Shown here: positions 50,848-60,303 of the stretch, in pieces
How positions within the stretch are numbered: the first letter of the stretch is position 1
Layout: the number at the start of each line of letters is the position of its first letter
Source of the DNA: Methylocapsa sp. S129
GTDB taxonomy: Bacteria; Pseudomonadota; Alphaproteobacteria; Rhizobiales; Beijerinckiaceae
DNA: 64,000 nt
Reading direction: 5' to 3'
NCBI RefSeq assembly: GCF_009765995.1
Contig: NZ_LMUI01000011.1
Coordinates: 789,125 to 853,124, forward strand
Notes under the pieces: model-generated
What the model was told of the DNA's origin: nothing
What the model saw: only the letters and a program-made list of their open reading frames with translations
Databases searched by the model: none
Made by a program: the position numbers and the translations under genes

Positions 50848-51767
50848 CGATACGCTTTGATGGGCGGGTGGCCATTGTCACCGGCGGGGGCGGCGGGCTT
50901 GGCCGCTGTCACGCCCTGGGGCTCGCCGCGCGGGGCGCCAAGGTCGTCGTCAACGATCTTGGGCGTGATGGCGAGCCGTCGGAGGCTTCGCTCAAGGTGG
51001 TCCGCGAAATCGAGGCGGCCGGTGGCGTTGCAATGGCTAATGGCGCCGATGTCGCCAATGCCGAGCAGGTCGCCGCCATGGTCGAGGCCGCGCAATCGCA
51101 ATGGGGTAGCGTCGATATTCTTGTCAATAATGCCGGCATTCTGCGCGACAAGACTTTCGCCAAAATGGAGCTCGCCGAGTTTGAGCTGGTCGTGAAAGTG
51201 CATCTGCTGGGATCGGCGATCTGCGCCAAGGCGGTCTGGGCGGGAATGCGTGAGCGCAATTACGGGCGCGTGCTGTTCACATCCTCGGCTTCCGGCGTTT
51301 ATGGCAATTTCGGGCAGTCCAATTATGGCGCGGCCAAAGCGGGCATGATCGGACTGATGAATGTGCTGCATCTCGAAGGCGTCAAGAATAACATTCGCGT
51401 CAACACGCTGCTGCCGACCGCGGCGACCGGCATGACGGAGGGGCTGATTCCGCCGGAAATGGCCGCGCTGATGAGCCCGGAGACCGTGACTCCCGCCGTT
51501 CTGTTCCTGGTCAGCGAAGACGCGCCCTCAAAGATCATTCTGGGCGCCGGCGCCGGCGTCTTCGCCGTGACCCATATCGAAGAGACGGCCGGCGTGTTTT
51601 TGACCAAGGCCGATCGCACGCCCGAAACGATCGCCGCCCGTTTCGGTGAGATCGCGGATTCCAAAACGGCGCGTCCGCTCGACAATGCTTTCGGCCAGAC
51701 CTTCAAATTCGTCGAGGCGGCCGCCAAGGCGCTTGGCGTCAAACTATCGCAAAAAGGAGTCTCGTGA
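50844..51767 (+). CDS. SDR, peroxisomal MFE-type 3-hydroxyacyl-CoA dehydrogenase-like
   Basis: A 307-residue SDR resembling the dehydrogenase domain of multifunctional enzyme 2. It has [42 protein letters not shown], the serine in [12 protein letters not shown], and YGAAKAG. It oxidises (R)-3-hydroxyacyl-CoA, fitting the MaoC hydratase upstream. The ATG at 50844 overlaps the MaoC stop. It is followed directly by a thiolase whose start overlaps its stop. Confidence 0.88.
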   Translation: MTIRFDGRVAIVTGGGGGLGRCHALGLAARGAKVVVNDLGRDGEPSEASLKVVREIEAAGGVAMANGADVANAEQVAAMVEAAQSQWGSVDILVNNAGILRDKTFAKMELAEFELVVKVHLLGSAICAKAVWAGMRERNYGRVLFTSSASGVYGNFGQSNYGAAKAGMIGLMNVLHLEGVKNNIRVNTLLPTAATGMTEGLIPPEMAALMSPETVTPAVLFLVSEDAPSKIILGAGAGVFAVTHIEETAGVFLTKADRTPETIAARFGEIADSKTARPLDNAFGQTFKFVEAAAKALGVKLSQKGVS

Positions 51768-52969
51768 TGCGGGAAGCTGTTGTTGTTTCGACCGCGCGCA
51801 CGCCGATCGGGCGCGCCTATCGCGGCGCCTTCAATGACACCCAGGCGCAGACGCTTGGCGGCCATGCGATCGAACAGGCCGTCAAGCGAGCCGGAGTCGA
51901 CACCAGCGAAATCGACGATGTCGTCATGGGCGCGGCGATGCAGCAGGGCTCCACCTATATGAATGTGGCGCGCCAGGCCGCCCTGCGCGCCGGCCTGCCG
52001 ACGTCTGTCGCCGGCATGTCGGTTGATCGGCAATGCGCGTCGGGCCTGATGGCGATTTCGATCGCCGCCAAGCAGATCGTCTGCGACGGCATGCAGACCA
52101 CGGTCGGCGGCGGTCTTGAATCGATTTCGCTCGTGCAGAACGAACATGCGAATGTGTACCGCGCCAGAGATCCGTGGCTCGTCGCCCATCGCAACGATGT
52201 CTACATGAGCATGCTGGAGACGGCGGAGATCGTCGCGCAGCGCTACGGGATTTCGCGCGAACGTCAGGATGAATATGCGTTGCAATCGCAGCAGCGCACC
52301 GCCGCCGCCCAGGCCGCCGGCCGGTTTGACGCCGAGATCGTGCCTTTGCCGAGCGTGATGAAAGTCACTGATAAGGCGACCGGCGCTGTCAGCGACAAGC
52401 CGATCACGCTCAAGCAGGACGAGGGCAATCGCGCCGATACGACCCTCGCCGGCCTGCAAGCGCTGAAAACCGTCTTCACGAAAGGGCAGCGCCTCGAGAG
52501 CGGCGCGTTCATCACCGCGGGCAATGCGTCGCAACTCTCCGATGGGGCCTCGGCTTCCGTGTTGATGGAGGCGAAGCAGGCCGAGAAGCGCGGTCTGCAG
52601 CCGCTTGGAATCTATCGCGGCATTGCCGTCGCTGGTTGCGATCCCGACGAGATGGGCATTGGGCCGGTCTTCGCCGTGCCCAAACTGCTCAAGGCGCATG
52701 GGCTTAAGGTCGAGGACATCGGCCTTTGGGAATTGAACGAAGCCTTCGCCGTACAGGTGCTCTATTGCCGCGACCGCCTCGGCATTCCCGACGAACGGCT
52801 GAATGTCGACGGCGGGGCGATTTCGATCGGCCATCCCTATGGCATGAGCGGCGCGCGCCTGACCGGCCATGCTCTCATAGAGGGCAAGAGACGCGGCGTA
52901 AAATATGTTGTCGTGACCATGTGTGTCGGCGGCGGTATGGGCGCCGCCGGGCTGTTCGAGGTCGCTTGA
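51767..52969 (+). CDS. Acetyl-CoA C-acyltransferase (thiolase)
   Basis: A 400-residue thiolase. Nucleophile Cys90 is in [12 protein letters not shown]; the other residues are in [21 protein letters not shown] and MCVGGGMG near the C-terminus. The start at 51767 has AAGGAG and overlaps the previous stop. With the hydratase and dehydrogenase it completes a thiolytic acyl-CoA cycle; an acyl-CoA dehydrogenase and ligase are not in the window. Degradative rather than biosynthetic use is inferred from the operon. Confidence 0.92.
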   Translation: MREAVVVSTARTPIGRAYRGAFNDTQAQTLGGHAIEQAVKRAGVDTSEIDDVVMGAAMQQGSTYMNVARQAALRAGLPTSVAGMSVDRQCASGLMAISIAAKQIVCDGMQTTVGGGLESISLVQNEHANVYRARDPWLVAHRNDVYMSMLETAEIVAQRYGISRERQDEYALQSQQRTAAAQAAGRFDAEIVPLPSVMKVTDKATGAVSDKPITLKQDEGNRADTTLAGLQALKTVFTKGQRLESGAFITAGNASQLSDGASASVLMEAKQAEKRGLQPLGIYRGIAVAGCDPDEMGIGPVFAVPKLLKAHGLKVEDIGLWELNEAFAVQVLYCRDRLGIPDERLNVDGGAISIGHPYGMSGARLTGHALIEGKRRGVKYVVVTMCVGGGMGAAGLFEVA

Positions 52970-52976
52970 GATAGGC

Positions 52977-53003
52977 GGCGGGCGCTGTGGCGTCGCGCCC
53001 GCC
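52977..53003. terminator. GC-rich hairpin between convergent genes
   Basis: A 9-bp perfect stem (GGCGGGCGC at 52977-52985 with GCGCCCGCC at 52995-53003) and nine-base loop lies between the thiolase stop and the convergent binding-protein stop. There is no T-run; a bidirectional role is plausible. Confidence 0.5.
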
Positions 53004-53015
53004 CATCCCTCCGGT

Positions 53016-54227
53016 TTAGCCCTGCAGCAGATCGCCGAACGCGCTCCAGCTCTCGCCGTTGAAGCTTTCAAGCTGTTCTTGCCGAATCGGCGCGAAATTG
53101 TCCGGCGAGGTGTTGATCTTCACACCTGGCAGCAGCATCGGCAATTCGAGGTCCTTGATGTTGGCGGCCTGACGCATGATGTTCTCGCGCGACAGATCGT
53201 TCTCGCATTGCTTGAGCACCTGCACCATCGTGGCGGCGACGCCATATCCGTAGATCGCGTTGGAGTCGATCAGATCGGCCGGCGTCAAGTATTTCGCAAC
53301 GAAGGCGGCCCATCCCTTATACCCCTCGTCATCCTTCCAGCGCGCGTCCGTCGGATCCTTGCCGTAATTGGCGGTGATCACGCCCTTCGACTTCTCAAGG
53401 CCCGCCGGTTTCATCACGGAGGCGATCGACAGCGAAACATCGGTCATATAGCGGACGGGCGTCCAGCCGATGTCGAAAGTCTTGCGGATCGCCTGCGCCG
53501 CGAATTTCGGCGTCGCGGCGATGAGCAAAACGTCAGCGCCCGAATCCTGCAGCGAAACGATCTGCGAATCCACGGTCGGCTCGGAAACTTCATAGGAGGC
53601 CTCCTTGATGATGAGCCCCGCGTGATCCGCGCCGAGTCCCGCCTTCAACCCGGTCAGATAATCCTTGCCGAACGCGTCGTTCTGATAGAGCACGCCGATC
53701 TTGGCGCCCGGCTTCGTCGCAACAATATGCTTGCCGAAGATGCTGGCCTCAGTCTGATAGTTCGGCTGCCATCCGATCGTCCATGGAAAGTTCTTGGGGT
53801 CGTTCCACATGGCGGCGCCGGTGGCGACGAACAATTGCGGCACCTTGTTCTCGGTGAGATAGGGCCGGATCGCGGCGTTGGACGGCGTGCCCAGACTGTT
53901 GAAGATGAACGCGACCTGTTCCTGTTCGACGAGCCGGCGAGTTTGTTCGACGGTCTTGGGTGGGCTGTAGCCGTCATCGAGGCTGATCAGGTTGAGCTTG
54001 CGGCCATTGATTCCGCCCGCCTCGTTGATCATCTTGAAATAGGCGACGTCGGCCTTGCCGATCACGCCATAAGCCGACGCCGGCCCGCTATAGGGCATGG
54101 TCTGGCCGATCTTGATTTCGGCCTCGGTGACGCCTACCGCATTGGCGGCGCGCGCCGGCCGCAGGCCGGATGCGAGGGCGGCGGCCGAGACGGCGCCCGC
54201 CTGCAAAAGAGTACGACGCGAAATCAT
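53016..54227 (-). CDS. Branched-chain-amino-acid-type ABC transporter substrate-binding protein
   Basis: A 403-residue periplasmic receptor of the LivK family, with a leader MISRRTLLQAGAVSAAALASGLRPARA (twin arginine SRRTLLQ, possible Tat export). Typical segments are ITEAEIKIGQTMPYSGPASAYG and GGINGRKLNLISLDDGYSPPKTVEQTRRL. Strong ribosome site AGGAGG. Despite the family name, such receptors also bind aromatic or aliphatic acids. Last gene of the Liv-type operon and convergent with the thiolase. Confidence 0.88.
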   Translation of the reverse strand: MISRRTLLQAGAVSAAALASGLRPARAANAVGVTEAEIKIGQTMPYSGPASAYGVIGKADVAYFKMINEAGGINGRKLNLISLDDGYSPPKTVEQTRRLVEQEQVAFIFNSLGTPSNAAIRPYLTENKVPQLFVATGAAMWNDPKNFPWTIGWQPNYQTEASIFGKHIVATKPGAKIGVLYQNDAFGKDYLTGLKAGLGADHAGLIIKEASYEVSEPTVDSQIVSLQDSGADVLLIAATPKFAAQAIRKTFDIGWTPVRYMTDVSLSIASVMKPAGLEKSKGVITANYGKDPTDARWKDDEGYKGWAAFVAKYLTPADLIDSNAIYGYGVAATMVQVLKQCENDLSRENIMRQAANIKDLELPMLLPGVKINTSPDNFAPIRQEQLESFNGESWSAFGDLLQG

Positions 54228-54319
54228 GCTTGCTTCCTCCTGTTGTGACGCGTCTGCGCCGGCTGTTTCCTCGATAAAATATTCTTTCCGGCTTTGCCGC
54301 CGGTTGTGTCGATTTCAGT

Positions 54320-55369
54320 CTAGACCCGCTTCGGGCGCGAGAAAAGCCGCGAAAGAAGCCCGGGCGCGGTTCTGATGACACCCGCGACGCCCGTCGGCAT
54401 CAGATACATCAGGCCGATCAGCAAAATTCCATAGATCGCGCCCGGCAACGCTTTGGCGCTCTCCCCGAACAGATCGGAGAGCTGATCGGCGTAATTGGGG
54501 ACGAATTCGATGAACAGGGCGCCAAACAGGACGCCCCAGATTGACGCCAATCCGCCAACGACAATGCCGACGAGGAACGACAGCGAGAGAAACAATCCAA
54601 AACTGTCGGGAGATATGAATCCCACAACGATCGAGCCGAGCGCGCCGGCGACGCCCGCATAAAGCGCGCTCACGCCAAAGCACATCGCTTTGTAAAACGA
54701 AATATTGATGCCCATCGTCTCGGCGGCGATCGGGTGGTCGCGGATCGCGATGATCGCCCGACCGATGCGGCCGCGCACGAGATTGGCCGCCGCCCAGAAC
54801 ATTAAAGCGGCGCAGACGAGACAGAGGAAATAAAGCCATTGGTCTGATGTCAGCGGCAGCGCGAAGGGGGCGTGCGGCTTGCCGAGTTGCAGGCCTTGCG
54901 AGCCGCCTGTCCAGGCGTCAAACCCCCTGTAGTTGAGCAATTGCGGCGTTGCGACCGCCAAAGCGAAAGTTGCGAGCGCGAGGTAGAGGCCGCCAAGACG
55001 CAAGGCGGGCAGGCCGAACAGGAAGCCCGCCACGAAACAGATGAGGCCGGAGACGGGGATCGTCGCCCAATAGGGCACGTCGAATTTCGTCGCCAGAATC
55101 GCCATGGCGTAACCGCCGATCGCATAGAAGGCGCCGTGCCCGAGCGAGATCTGCCCATTGTAGCCGGTCAGGATGTTCAGGCCGAGAAGCGCGATCGCGT
55201 AGATCAGCACCTGCGCGAATTGAAACAGGTGATAGCCGCTCGCGACAAAGGGCAAGCCCAGGGCGAAGATGCAGAACACGCCCATAGCGAGGCGCTGCAA
55301 TCGACGCGAGCCTGCTTGCGCGATCGCGGCGGCGGATAGGGCGGTCGGCGTATCGTTTGCGAGCGTCAT
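54320..55369 (-). CDS. livM: Liv-type ABC transporter permease LivM
   Basis: A 349-residue permease with about nine or ten helices. Signature stretches are LNILTGYNGQISLGHGAFYAIGGYAMAIL and GRIGRAIIAIRDHPIAAETMGINISFYK. It pairs with LivH to form the channel. The start at 55369 lies three bases from the LivH stop. Confidence 0.92.
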   Translation of the reverse strand: MTLANDTPTALSAAAIAQAGSRRLQRLAMGVFCIFALGLPFVASGYHLFQFAQVLIYAIALLGLNILTGYNGQISLGHGAFYAIGGYAMAILATKFDVPYWATIPVSGLICFVAGFLFGLPALRLGGLYLALATFALAVATPQLLNYRGFDAWTGGSQGLQLGKPHAPFALPLTSDQWLYFLCLVCAALMFWAAANLVRGRIGRAIIAIRDHPIAAETMGINISFYKAMCFGVSALYAGVAGALGSIVVGFISPDSFGLFLSLSFLVGIVVGGLASIWGVLFGALFIEFVPNYADQLSDLFGESAKALPGAIYGILLIGLMYLMPTGVAGVIRTAPGLLSRLFSRPKRV

Positions 55370-55372
55370 GGC

Positions 55373-56245
55373 TCAGACCCGCGTGACGAGCGTGCGCCCG
55401 AACAGGCCCGATGGCCTCACGACGAGCACGCCGACAATAATGACCAGGGCGACCGAAAGCTTGATCTCGGGACCGACGACATAGGCGCCGGCGATATTTT
55501 CGAGCACGCCGACCGTGAAGCCGCCGATCGCCGCGCCCCAGGGATTGTCGATGCCGCCCAGCACCGCGCCGGCGAAAGCGTAGAGCAGAATGCCGAGCAT
55601 CATATTGGGGTCGAGATAGACGATTGGGGCCGCCATCATGCCGGCCACCGCGCCGATCGCCGCGGCGAGGCCCCAGCCGATGGCCAACATCCAGCCGACC
55701 CTGATTCCGACGAGCCGGCTCGACGCCGGATTCTGCGCCGCGGCGCGCATCGCCAGTCCGAGCGGCGTGAAACGAAAGAACGCATAGACCAAAGCCAGCA
55801 CGGCGAAAGTCACGAGAATGGCGCCCGATTCATGCGAGGACATCAGCGTATTGCCGAACCATCGCTTGTCGGGGAACGGGCTGTCGAAGGTCTTGATGGT
55901 GTAGCTGTAGCGCCAGCCGGCGACGCTGTTGAAGATCAGCAGCAGCCCGATGAAAACGATGACAATGGTCAGAACCGGCGCATGTGCGAACGGACGGATC
56001 ACGATGCGTTCGATCAGCATGCCGCCGATGAAAGAAAGAACGATCGTCAGCGCGAAGGCGGCCCAATAGGGCATTCCCGAATCGATCATCTCCCAGGCGA
56101 CATAGGTCGAAAACATCGCCATTTCGCCTTGCGCGAAATTCACCAGATGCGTCGCCTGGTAGATCATCACCAGCGCCAGCGCCAGGATCGCGTAGATGCC
56201 GCCCATCGCCAATCCTGAAAATATTTGGTGCAACAGCGCCGACAT
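55373..56245 (-). CDS. livH: Liv-type ABC transporter permease LivH
   Basis: A 290-residue permease. The ATG at 56245 is preferred (a TTG at 56254 would add three residues). Hydrophobic helices throughout, with the family segments GGIYAILALALVMIYQATHLVNFAQGEMAMFS and GLAMRAAAQNPASSRLVGIRVGWMLAIGWGLAAAIGA. It forms the membrane channel together with LivM. Confidence 0.9.
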   Translation of the reverse strand: MSALLHQIFSGLAMGGIYAILALALVMIYQATHLVNFAQGEMAMFSTYVAWEMIDSGMPYWAAFALTIVLSFIGGMLIERIVIRPFAHAPVLTIVIVFIGLLLIFNSVAGWRYSYTIKTFDSPFPDKRWFGNTLMSSHESGAILVTFAVLALVYAFFRFTPLGLAMRAAAQNPASSRLVGIRVGWMLAIGWGLAAAIGAVAGMMAAPIVYLDPNMMLGILLYAFAGAVLGGIDNPWGAAIGGFTVGVLENIAGAYVVGPEIKLSVALVIIVGVLVVRPSGLFGRTLVTRV

Positions 56246-56258
56246 GGTCCCCAAATCC

Positions 56259-56972
56259 TCAATAGCCGAGATAGGAGCGACGAACCGAATCGTCGCTTTT
56301 TATTGCGGCGGCGGGCCCGCTGATCGCGACCCGCCCGGTCTCGATCAAATAGGCGTGATCGGCCAGATCGAGCGCCAGATTGGCGTTCTGCTCGACAATG
56401 AGCATGCTGACGCGATCCTCGCGATTGATGGCGCGCAAGATGCGGAAGATGTCTTTGATGATGATTGGCGCGAGGCCGAACGACGGCTCGTCGAGCAGCA
56501 GCAGCTTTGGCCGCAGCATCAGCGCGCGCGAGATCGCCAGCATTTGCTGCTCGCCGCCCGACAGTGTTCCCGCTTGCTGCTGCCGGCGCTCCTCAAGGCG
56601 CGGGAAATAGCCATAGACCCGGGCGAAATCTTGTTTGACCGCCTCCCTGTCGGAACGCGTATAGGCGCCCAGGCGCAGGTTTTCTTCGACGGTGAGATCG
56701 ACGAAAGTGCCGCGCCCATCGGGCACATGAGCGATGCCCAGACGCACCACATCCTCGGTCTGGCGCGCGTTCATCGCGGCGCCGCCATAATTGATCGCGC
56801 CTTCGCGCCGAACCATTGCGCAGAGCGCACGCAGCGTCGTCGTTTTGCCCGCGCCGTTGGCGCCCAGAAGCGCAGTGATGCCGCCTTCTTGGACGGCGAT
56901 GTCGAGCCCGTGCAGAACCTGGATCGGCCCATAAAAGGCCTTGAGGCCGCGTGTTTCGAGCAGAGCCTCCAT
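56259..56972 (-). CDS. livF: Liv-type ABC transporter ATPase LivF
   Basis: A 237-residue ATPase. Walker A is GANGAGKTTTLRALC, the signature is LSGGEQQMLAISRALM, and Walker B is LLLLDEPSFGLAP. Its start overlaps the end of livG by one base (TGATG), giving translational coupling. Works with LivG to power the importer. Confidence 0.93.
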   Translation of the reverse strand: MEALLETRGLKAFYGPIQVLHGLDIAVQEGGITALLGANGAGKTTTLRALCAMVRREGAINYGGAAMNARQTEDVVRLGIAHVPDGRGTFVDLTVEENLRLGAYTRSDREAVKQDFARVYGYFPRLEERRQQQAGTLSGGEQQMLAISRALMLRPKLLLLDEPSFGLAPIIIKDIFRILRAINREDRVSMLIVEQNANLALDLADHAYLIETGRVAISGPAAAIKSDDSVRRSYLGY

Positions 56973-57763
56973 CAGGCCGCGTCCCCGAGATAGGCGCGAA
57001 TGACGTCGGGATTCTGCTGCACTTCGCCCGGAGGCCCATCGGCGATCTTGCGGCCGAAATTGAGCGCCACAACCTGATCGGAAACGCGCATGACGAGGTT
57101 CATGTGATGCTCGACCAGCAACACCGTGATGCCGCGACGGTCGCGGATCGCCTGAATCTCGCCGCGCAAGCTGTCGACTTCTTCATGATTGAGGCCGCCC
57201 GCCGGCTCGTCGAGCAGCAACAATCTGGGCTCGCTCGCCAAAGCGCGCGCAAGTTCGACCCGCTTCTGGGTTCCAAAGGGAAGTTCGCCCGCCGGTGTTC
57301 CGGCCACCGCGCCAAGCGCGAATTCATCGATCAACGCCATGGCGCGCTCGCGGATGCGCTGTTCCTCGCGGCGCGTCAGGGGTAGCGCCAGCGCATCGGC
57401 GAAAAAACCGCCGCGCGCCCGGCAATGGGCGCCGATCATGACATTCTCAAGCACCGTCATCGTGCGAAAGAGCGCCAGATTCTGAAAGGTGCGGGCGATG
57501 CCGCATTGCGCGATTTCGTGCTTGGACGCTGAAAGAAGCGGCCGGCCTTCAAAGGTGATAGCGCCGCGGTCGGCCCGATAGAGTCGGGACAGACAATTGA
57601 AGAGCGTTGTCTTGCCGGCGCCGTTGGGGCCGATCAGCCCGCAGATCTGTCCGCCCGCCACTGCGAAGGAAATGCTGTCGAGCGCGACAATGCCGCCAAA
57701 CCGCACGGACACGCCTTCCACGACGAGCAGAGGGGCGGCGCCCGTGCGCGGCGTTGCGCTCAT
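56972..57763 (-). CDS. livG: Liv-type ABC transporter ATPase LivG
   Basis: A 263-residue ATPase. The ATG at 57763 (MSATPRTGAAPLL) is preferred to the long upstream frame, which crosses a poly-C run. Walker A GPNGAGKTTLFNCLSRL, signature ELPFGTQKRVELARALA (variant of LSGGQ as in LivG), Walker B LLLLDEPAGGLNHEE and the C-terminal LivG helix (NFGRKIADGPPGEVQQNPDVIRAYLG). First gene of the importer operon. Confidence 0.93.
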   Translation of the reverse strand: MSATPRTGAAPLLVVEGVSVRFGGIVALDSISFAVAGGQICGLIGPNGAGKTTLFNCLSRLYRADRGAITFEGRPLLSASKHEIAQCGIARTFQNLALFRTMTVLENVMIGAHCRARGGFFADALALPLTRREEQRIRERAMALIDEFALGAVAGTPAGELPFGTQKRVELARALASEPRLLLLDEPAGGLNHEEVDSLRGEIQAIRDRRGITVLLVEHHMNLVMRVSDQVVALNFGRKIADGPPGEVQQNPDVIRAYLGDAA

Positions 57764-58134
57764 GTCGCCGAAGCAATCGGCTTTGCGGCGACGCGGCATG
57801 CGGATCGCCCGTGATGGCGCACCAGCCGCATGGTCATTCCCCCCCCCCCCATTGGACTTCGCCGATCTTGGAGCCGGCATAAGGATGATGCCCTGTAATC
57901 GCTTGGCCAACAAGGCGTCCTGGCTCCTTCCCGACCAAATAGGCGCAATTGGCCGGCAAGACGCTTGTCTGATCGCCCGGACCGGAATCCGTTGGCCATA
58001 CCCTCCATTGTGAGGTCCACCAGGGTTAACGGACGGTTTAGGCTGTCACGAGAATGGTCGAGCCGCTGTAAGGACTTCGTTAGGAATTTGAGGCGGTATG
58101 GCTCCGAGGGTTGGGGATCCCCGGAGTTTTGTTC
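57764..58134. other. Intergenic region with a 12-base poly-C run
   Basis: This 371-base gap separates the divergent livG and outer-membrane barrel genes and must contain both promoters. It has an uninterrupted run of 12 C at 57839-57850, 76 bases upstream of livG. No gene, repeat copy or clear operator was seen. Confidence 0.6.
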
Positions 58135-58749
58135 ATGCGTGTCTCAGCGTTGTTTTTGCTGACAATTGGCGTTTTCGGAATGGGCTTTGCGCGGCCGGCG
58201 CTCGCCGACGGCCCTGATTATCGCACCAATACCGGGCCGAACGGCGCAGACTTCTCAGGCGTCAACCTTGGCGTCGACGCCGGCGTCGCGCTGGGCTCGG
58301 CGAGCGGCGCCAATACGTCGGGACCGGCGGGAGGCCTGCATCTCGGCTATAATTTCCAGGCCGCTCACCTCGTCGGCGGCGCCGAAATCGACAGCATGTT
58401 CGGCTCCATCAAAGCGGGAAGCCTCGGCGGCGATTCATTCAACCAGAACTTCCTGTCGTCGGCGCGCGTCAAGGCCGGCTACGCCTTCGGCGATATTCTG
58501 GGCTACGGCACCATCGGCTGGGCCTATTCGACGGCGACCTATGAAGACCCGCTCGCATCGGAAAGCAAAACGCTCAAGGGCTCCGTTTTCGGCTTCGGTG
58601 CGGAATATGCGCTCACGCGCACCGTTTCGATTCGCGCCGAATATTTGCGCTATGATTTTGGCAACGCGACCTACAGCACGCCGTATTCATCAAAACAAAT
58701 CTACACCGACACCAATCTTCTGAGAGTCGGGGCGAGCGTGCATTTCTAA
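58135..58749 (+). CDS. Outer-membrane beta-barrel protein, Omp25/Omp31-like
   Basis: A 204-residue protein with a signal peptide (MRVSALFLLTIGVFGMGFARPALAD, cut after ALA). The alternating beta-strand pattern has aromatic girdles and ends ...SVHF with a terminal Phe, required for barrel insertion by BAM. Typical Omp25 pieces are FSGVNLGVDAGVALG, GGLHLGYNFQ and SIRAEYLRYDFG. The ATG at 58135 follows GGAG. Probably a small eight-stranded barrel; followed by a fasciclin protein. Confidence 0.85.
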   Translation: MRVSALFLLTIGVFGMGFARPALADGPDYRTNTGPNGADFSGVNLGVDAGVALGSASGANTSGPAGGLHLGYNFQAAHLVGGAEIDSMFGSIKAGSLGGDSFNQNFLSSARVKAGYAFGDILGYGTIGWAYSTATYEDPLASESKTLKGSVFGFGAEYALTRTVSIRAEYLRYDFGNATYSTPYSSKQIYTDTNLLRVGASVHF

Positions 58750-58862
58750 AGTCACGCCGGATCCCCCGTCGAACGAACGATTGGCCCACCGCGCCTGAAA
58801 CTTCATGATGCCGCGTCCGTTTCTTCTTCAGGAGCCCATCAAGGGCCTCGAGGAGACGAACA

Positions 58863-59447
58863 ATGGCATATGGTTCGAAGGGCTCTAAATTTGTCGCTCT
58901 GGCCGCGATGATCGCGCTTGCCGGCGCGTTCGGCGGCGCCATTTCTCAAAGCTATGCTGAGACGTCGGTGATGGTCGGCGGCGCGGCGATGTATCCATCG
59001 AAGAACATCGTCGAGAACGCCGTCAACTCCAAGGATCACACGACGCTTGTAGCCGCCGTCAAGGCCGCCGGCCTCGTCGACACGCTGGCGAGCGCGGGCC
59101 CGTTCACGGTCTTTGCGCCGACCAATGAAGCGTTCGCGAAATTGCCGGCCGGCACCGTCGACACGCTCGTCAAGCCCGAGAGCAAACCGATGCTGACCAA
59201 AATCCTCACCTATCACGTCGTCGCGGGACATTTGACCGCCGCCGATTTGATGAAGATGGTCGACGAAGGCAAAGGCAAAGCTACACTGAAGACCGTTGAA
59301 GGCGATACGCTGACGGTCGACGCGCCCATGGCCGGCAAGCTGGAGGTCGTGGACGGCAAAGGCGACAAGGCCATGATCACCATTCCAGACGTTCTTCAGT
59401 CGAATGGCGTCATCCACGTCATCGACACGGTCCTCATCCCGGGCTGA
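58863..59447 (+). CDS. Secreted fasciclin (FAS1) domain protein
   Basis: A 194-residue protein with an N-terminal export signal ([24 protein letters not shown]) and one FAS1 domain. The H1 motif is [24 protein letters not shown] and the H2 motif is [14 protein letters not shown] at the C-terminus. FAS1 domains mediate adhesion at the cell surface or periplasm. A strong GAGGAG precedes the start. Confidence 0.92.
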   Translation: MAYGSKGSKFVALAAMIALAGAFGGAISQSYAETSVMVGGAAMYPSKNIVENAVNSKDHTTLVAAVKAAGLVDTLASAGPFTVFAPTNEAFAKLPAGTVDTLVKPESKPMLTKILTYHVVAGHLTAADLMKMVDEGKGKATLKTVEGDTLTVDAPMAGKLEVVDGKGDKAMITIPDVLQSNGVIHVIDTVLIPG

Positions 59448-59463
59448 TCGACTTTTGCGCATT

Positions 59464-59494
59464 GCGAGCCCGCCGATAGAAGCGGTGGGCTCGC
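59464..59494. terminator. Bidirectional terminator hairpin
   Basis: An 11-bp stem (59464-59474 with 59484-59494, one G-T pair) and nine-base loop lies between the convergent fasciclin gene (stop 59447) and isochorismatase-like gene (stop 59514). A T-rich stretch follows on the plus strand. Confidence 0.65.
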
Positions 59495-59513
59495 CTTCGT
59501 TTGCGCGAGGCGA

Positions 59514-60095
59514 TCACAGCGACGGCAGCGCCCCGACAATCTCGGCTGTCGAACGCACGCGCGCGATGCGGGGCAAGATCTTTTCGATAGAGAATTTGTG
59601 GAGGTCTTCGCTCACGCTGGTCACGGCGTCCTCGGCGACGACGACGGCGTAATTATGCTGCCATGCCTCGCGCGCGGTCGATTCGACGCCGAAATTAGTG
59701 GCGATGCCGGCAAGCACGATCGTGGCTATGCCGCGACGACGCAATTGCAGATCGAGCTCCGTTCCATAGAACGCGCCCCATTGTCTTTTCTTGATGACGA
59801 CGCCGGCGCGCAGCGATCCGATCTCAGGCGCGAAATCCGCCCAGTCCGCTGGTAAAGCGGCCTGAGGCGCGGGCGGGGACGCATCGACGGGTTGGCTCAG
59901 CCTGTCAATTGCATTGCCGGAAAACGCGACATGGACGAGCGCCACGAGCGCGCCGACCTCATCGAAATGGAGACCGAGGCGGGCGGCGTTCTGAACGATC
60001 TGCGCGGCCCCATAGGGCGCCAGCGGCATCGACAGGACGCCCTTCTGCACATCGATCAGAACCAAAGCCGTGGTGCGGGGATCAAGCGCCAGCAT
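59514..60095 (-). CDS. Isochorismatase-fold protein, YecD-like, without the catalytic cysteine
   Basis: A 193-residue protein of the isochorismatase superfamily. The catalytic Asp is in LVLIDVQKGV and Lys in VIKKRQWGAFYGTEL. At the position of the nucleophile the sequence is GIATNFGVESTAREAW, so glycine replaces the cysteine of active cysteine hydrolases, as in E. coli YecD and in EntB. Thiol-based hydrolysis is therefore not expected. Function is unknown. Shares a bidirectional terminator with the convergent fasciclin gene. Confidence 0.85.
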   Translation of the reverse strand: MLALDPRTTALVLIDVQKGVLSMPLAPYGAAQIVQNAARLGLHFDEVGALVALVHVAFSGNAIDRLSQPVDASPPAPQAALPADWADFAPEIGSLRAGVVIKKRQWGAFYGTELDLQLRRRGIATIVLAGIATNFGVESTAREAWQHNYAVVVAEDAVTSVSEDLHKFSIEKILPRIARVRSTAEIVGALPSL

Positions 60096-60303
60096 CGCGA
60101 TGTTTTCCTTCGGACGTAAGAGGGTCGACGTTGCCGGCGCGATCCTGGGCCGACGATACGGAACGCGCTCCGTCGAGCTTGCGGCGGTCGCTAGCGCGGC
60201 GCCAATATAGCGCCACGACGGGCTCCTTTGTCCAGCGCGCGACCGCGGCGGTCCGCGCGAGCCCCATTTGAATATTCAACACGCCACAGTGGAAGCAAAC
60301 ACC

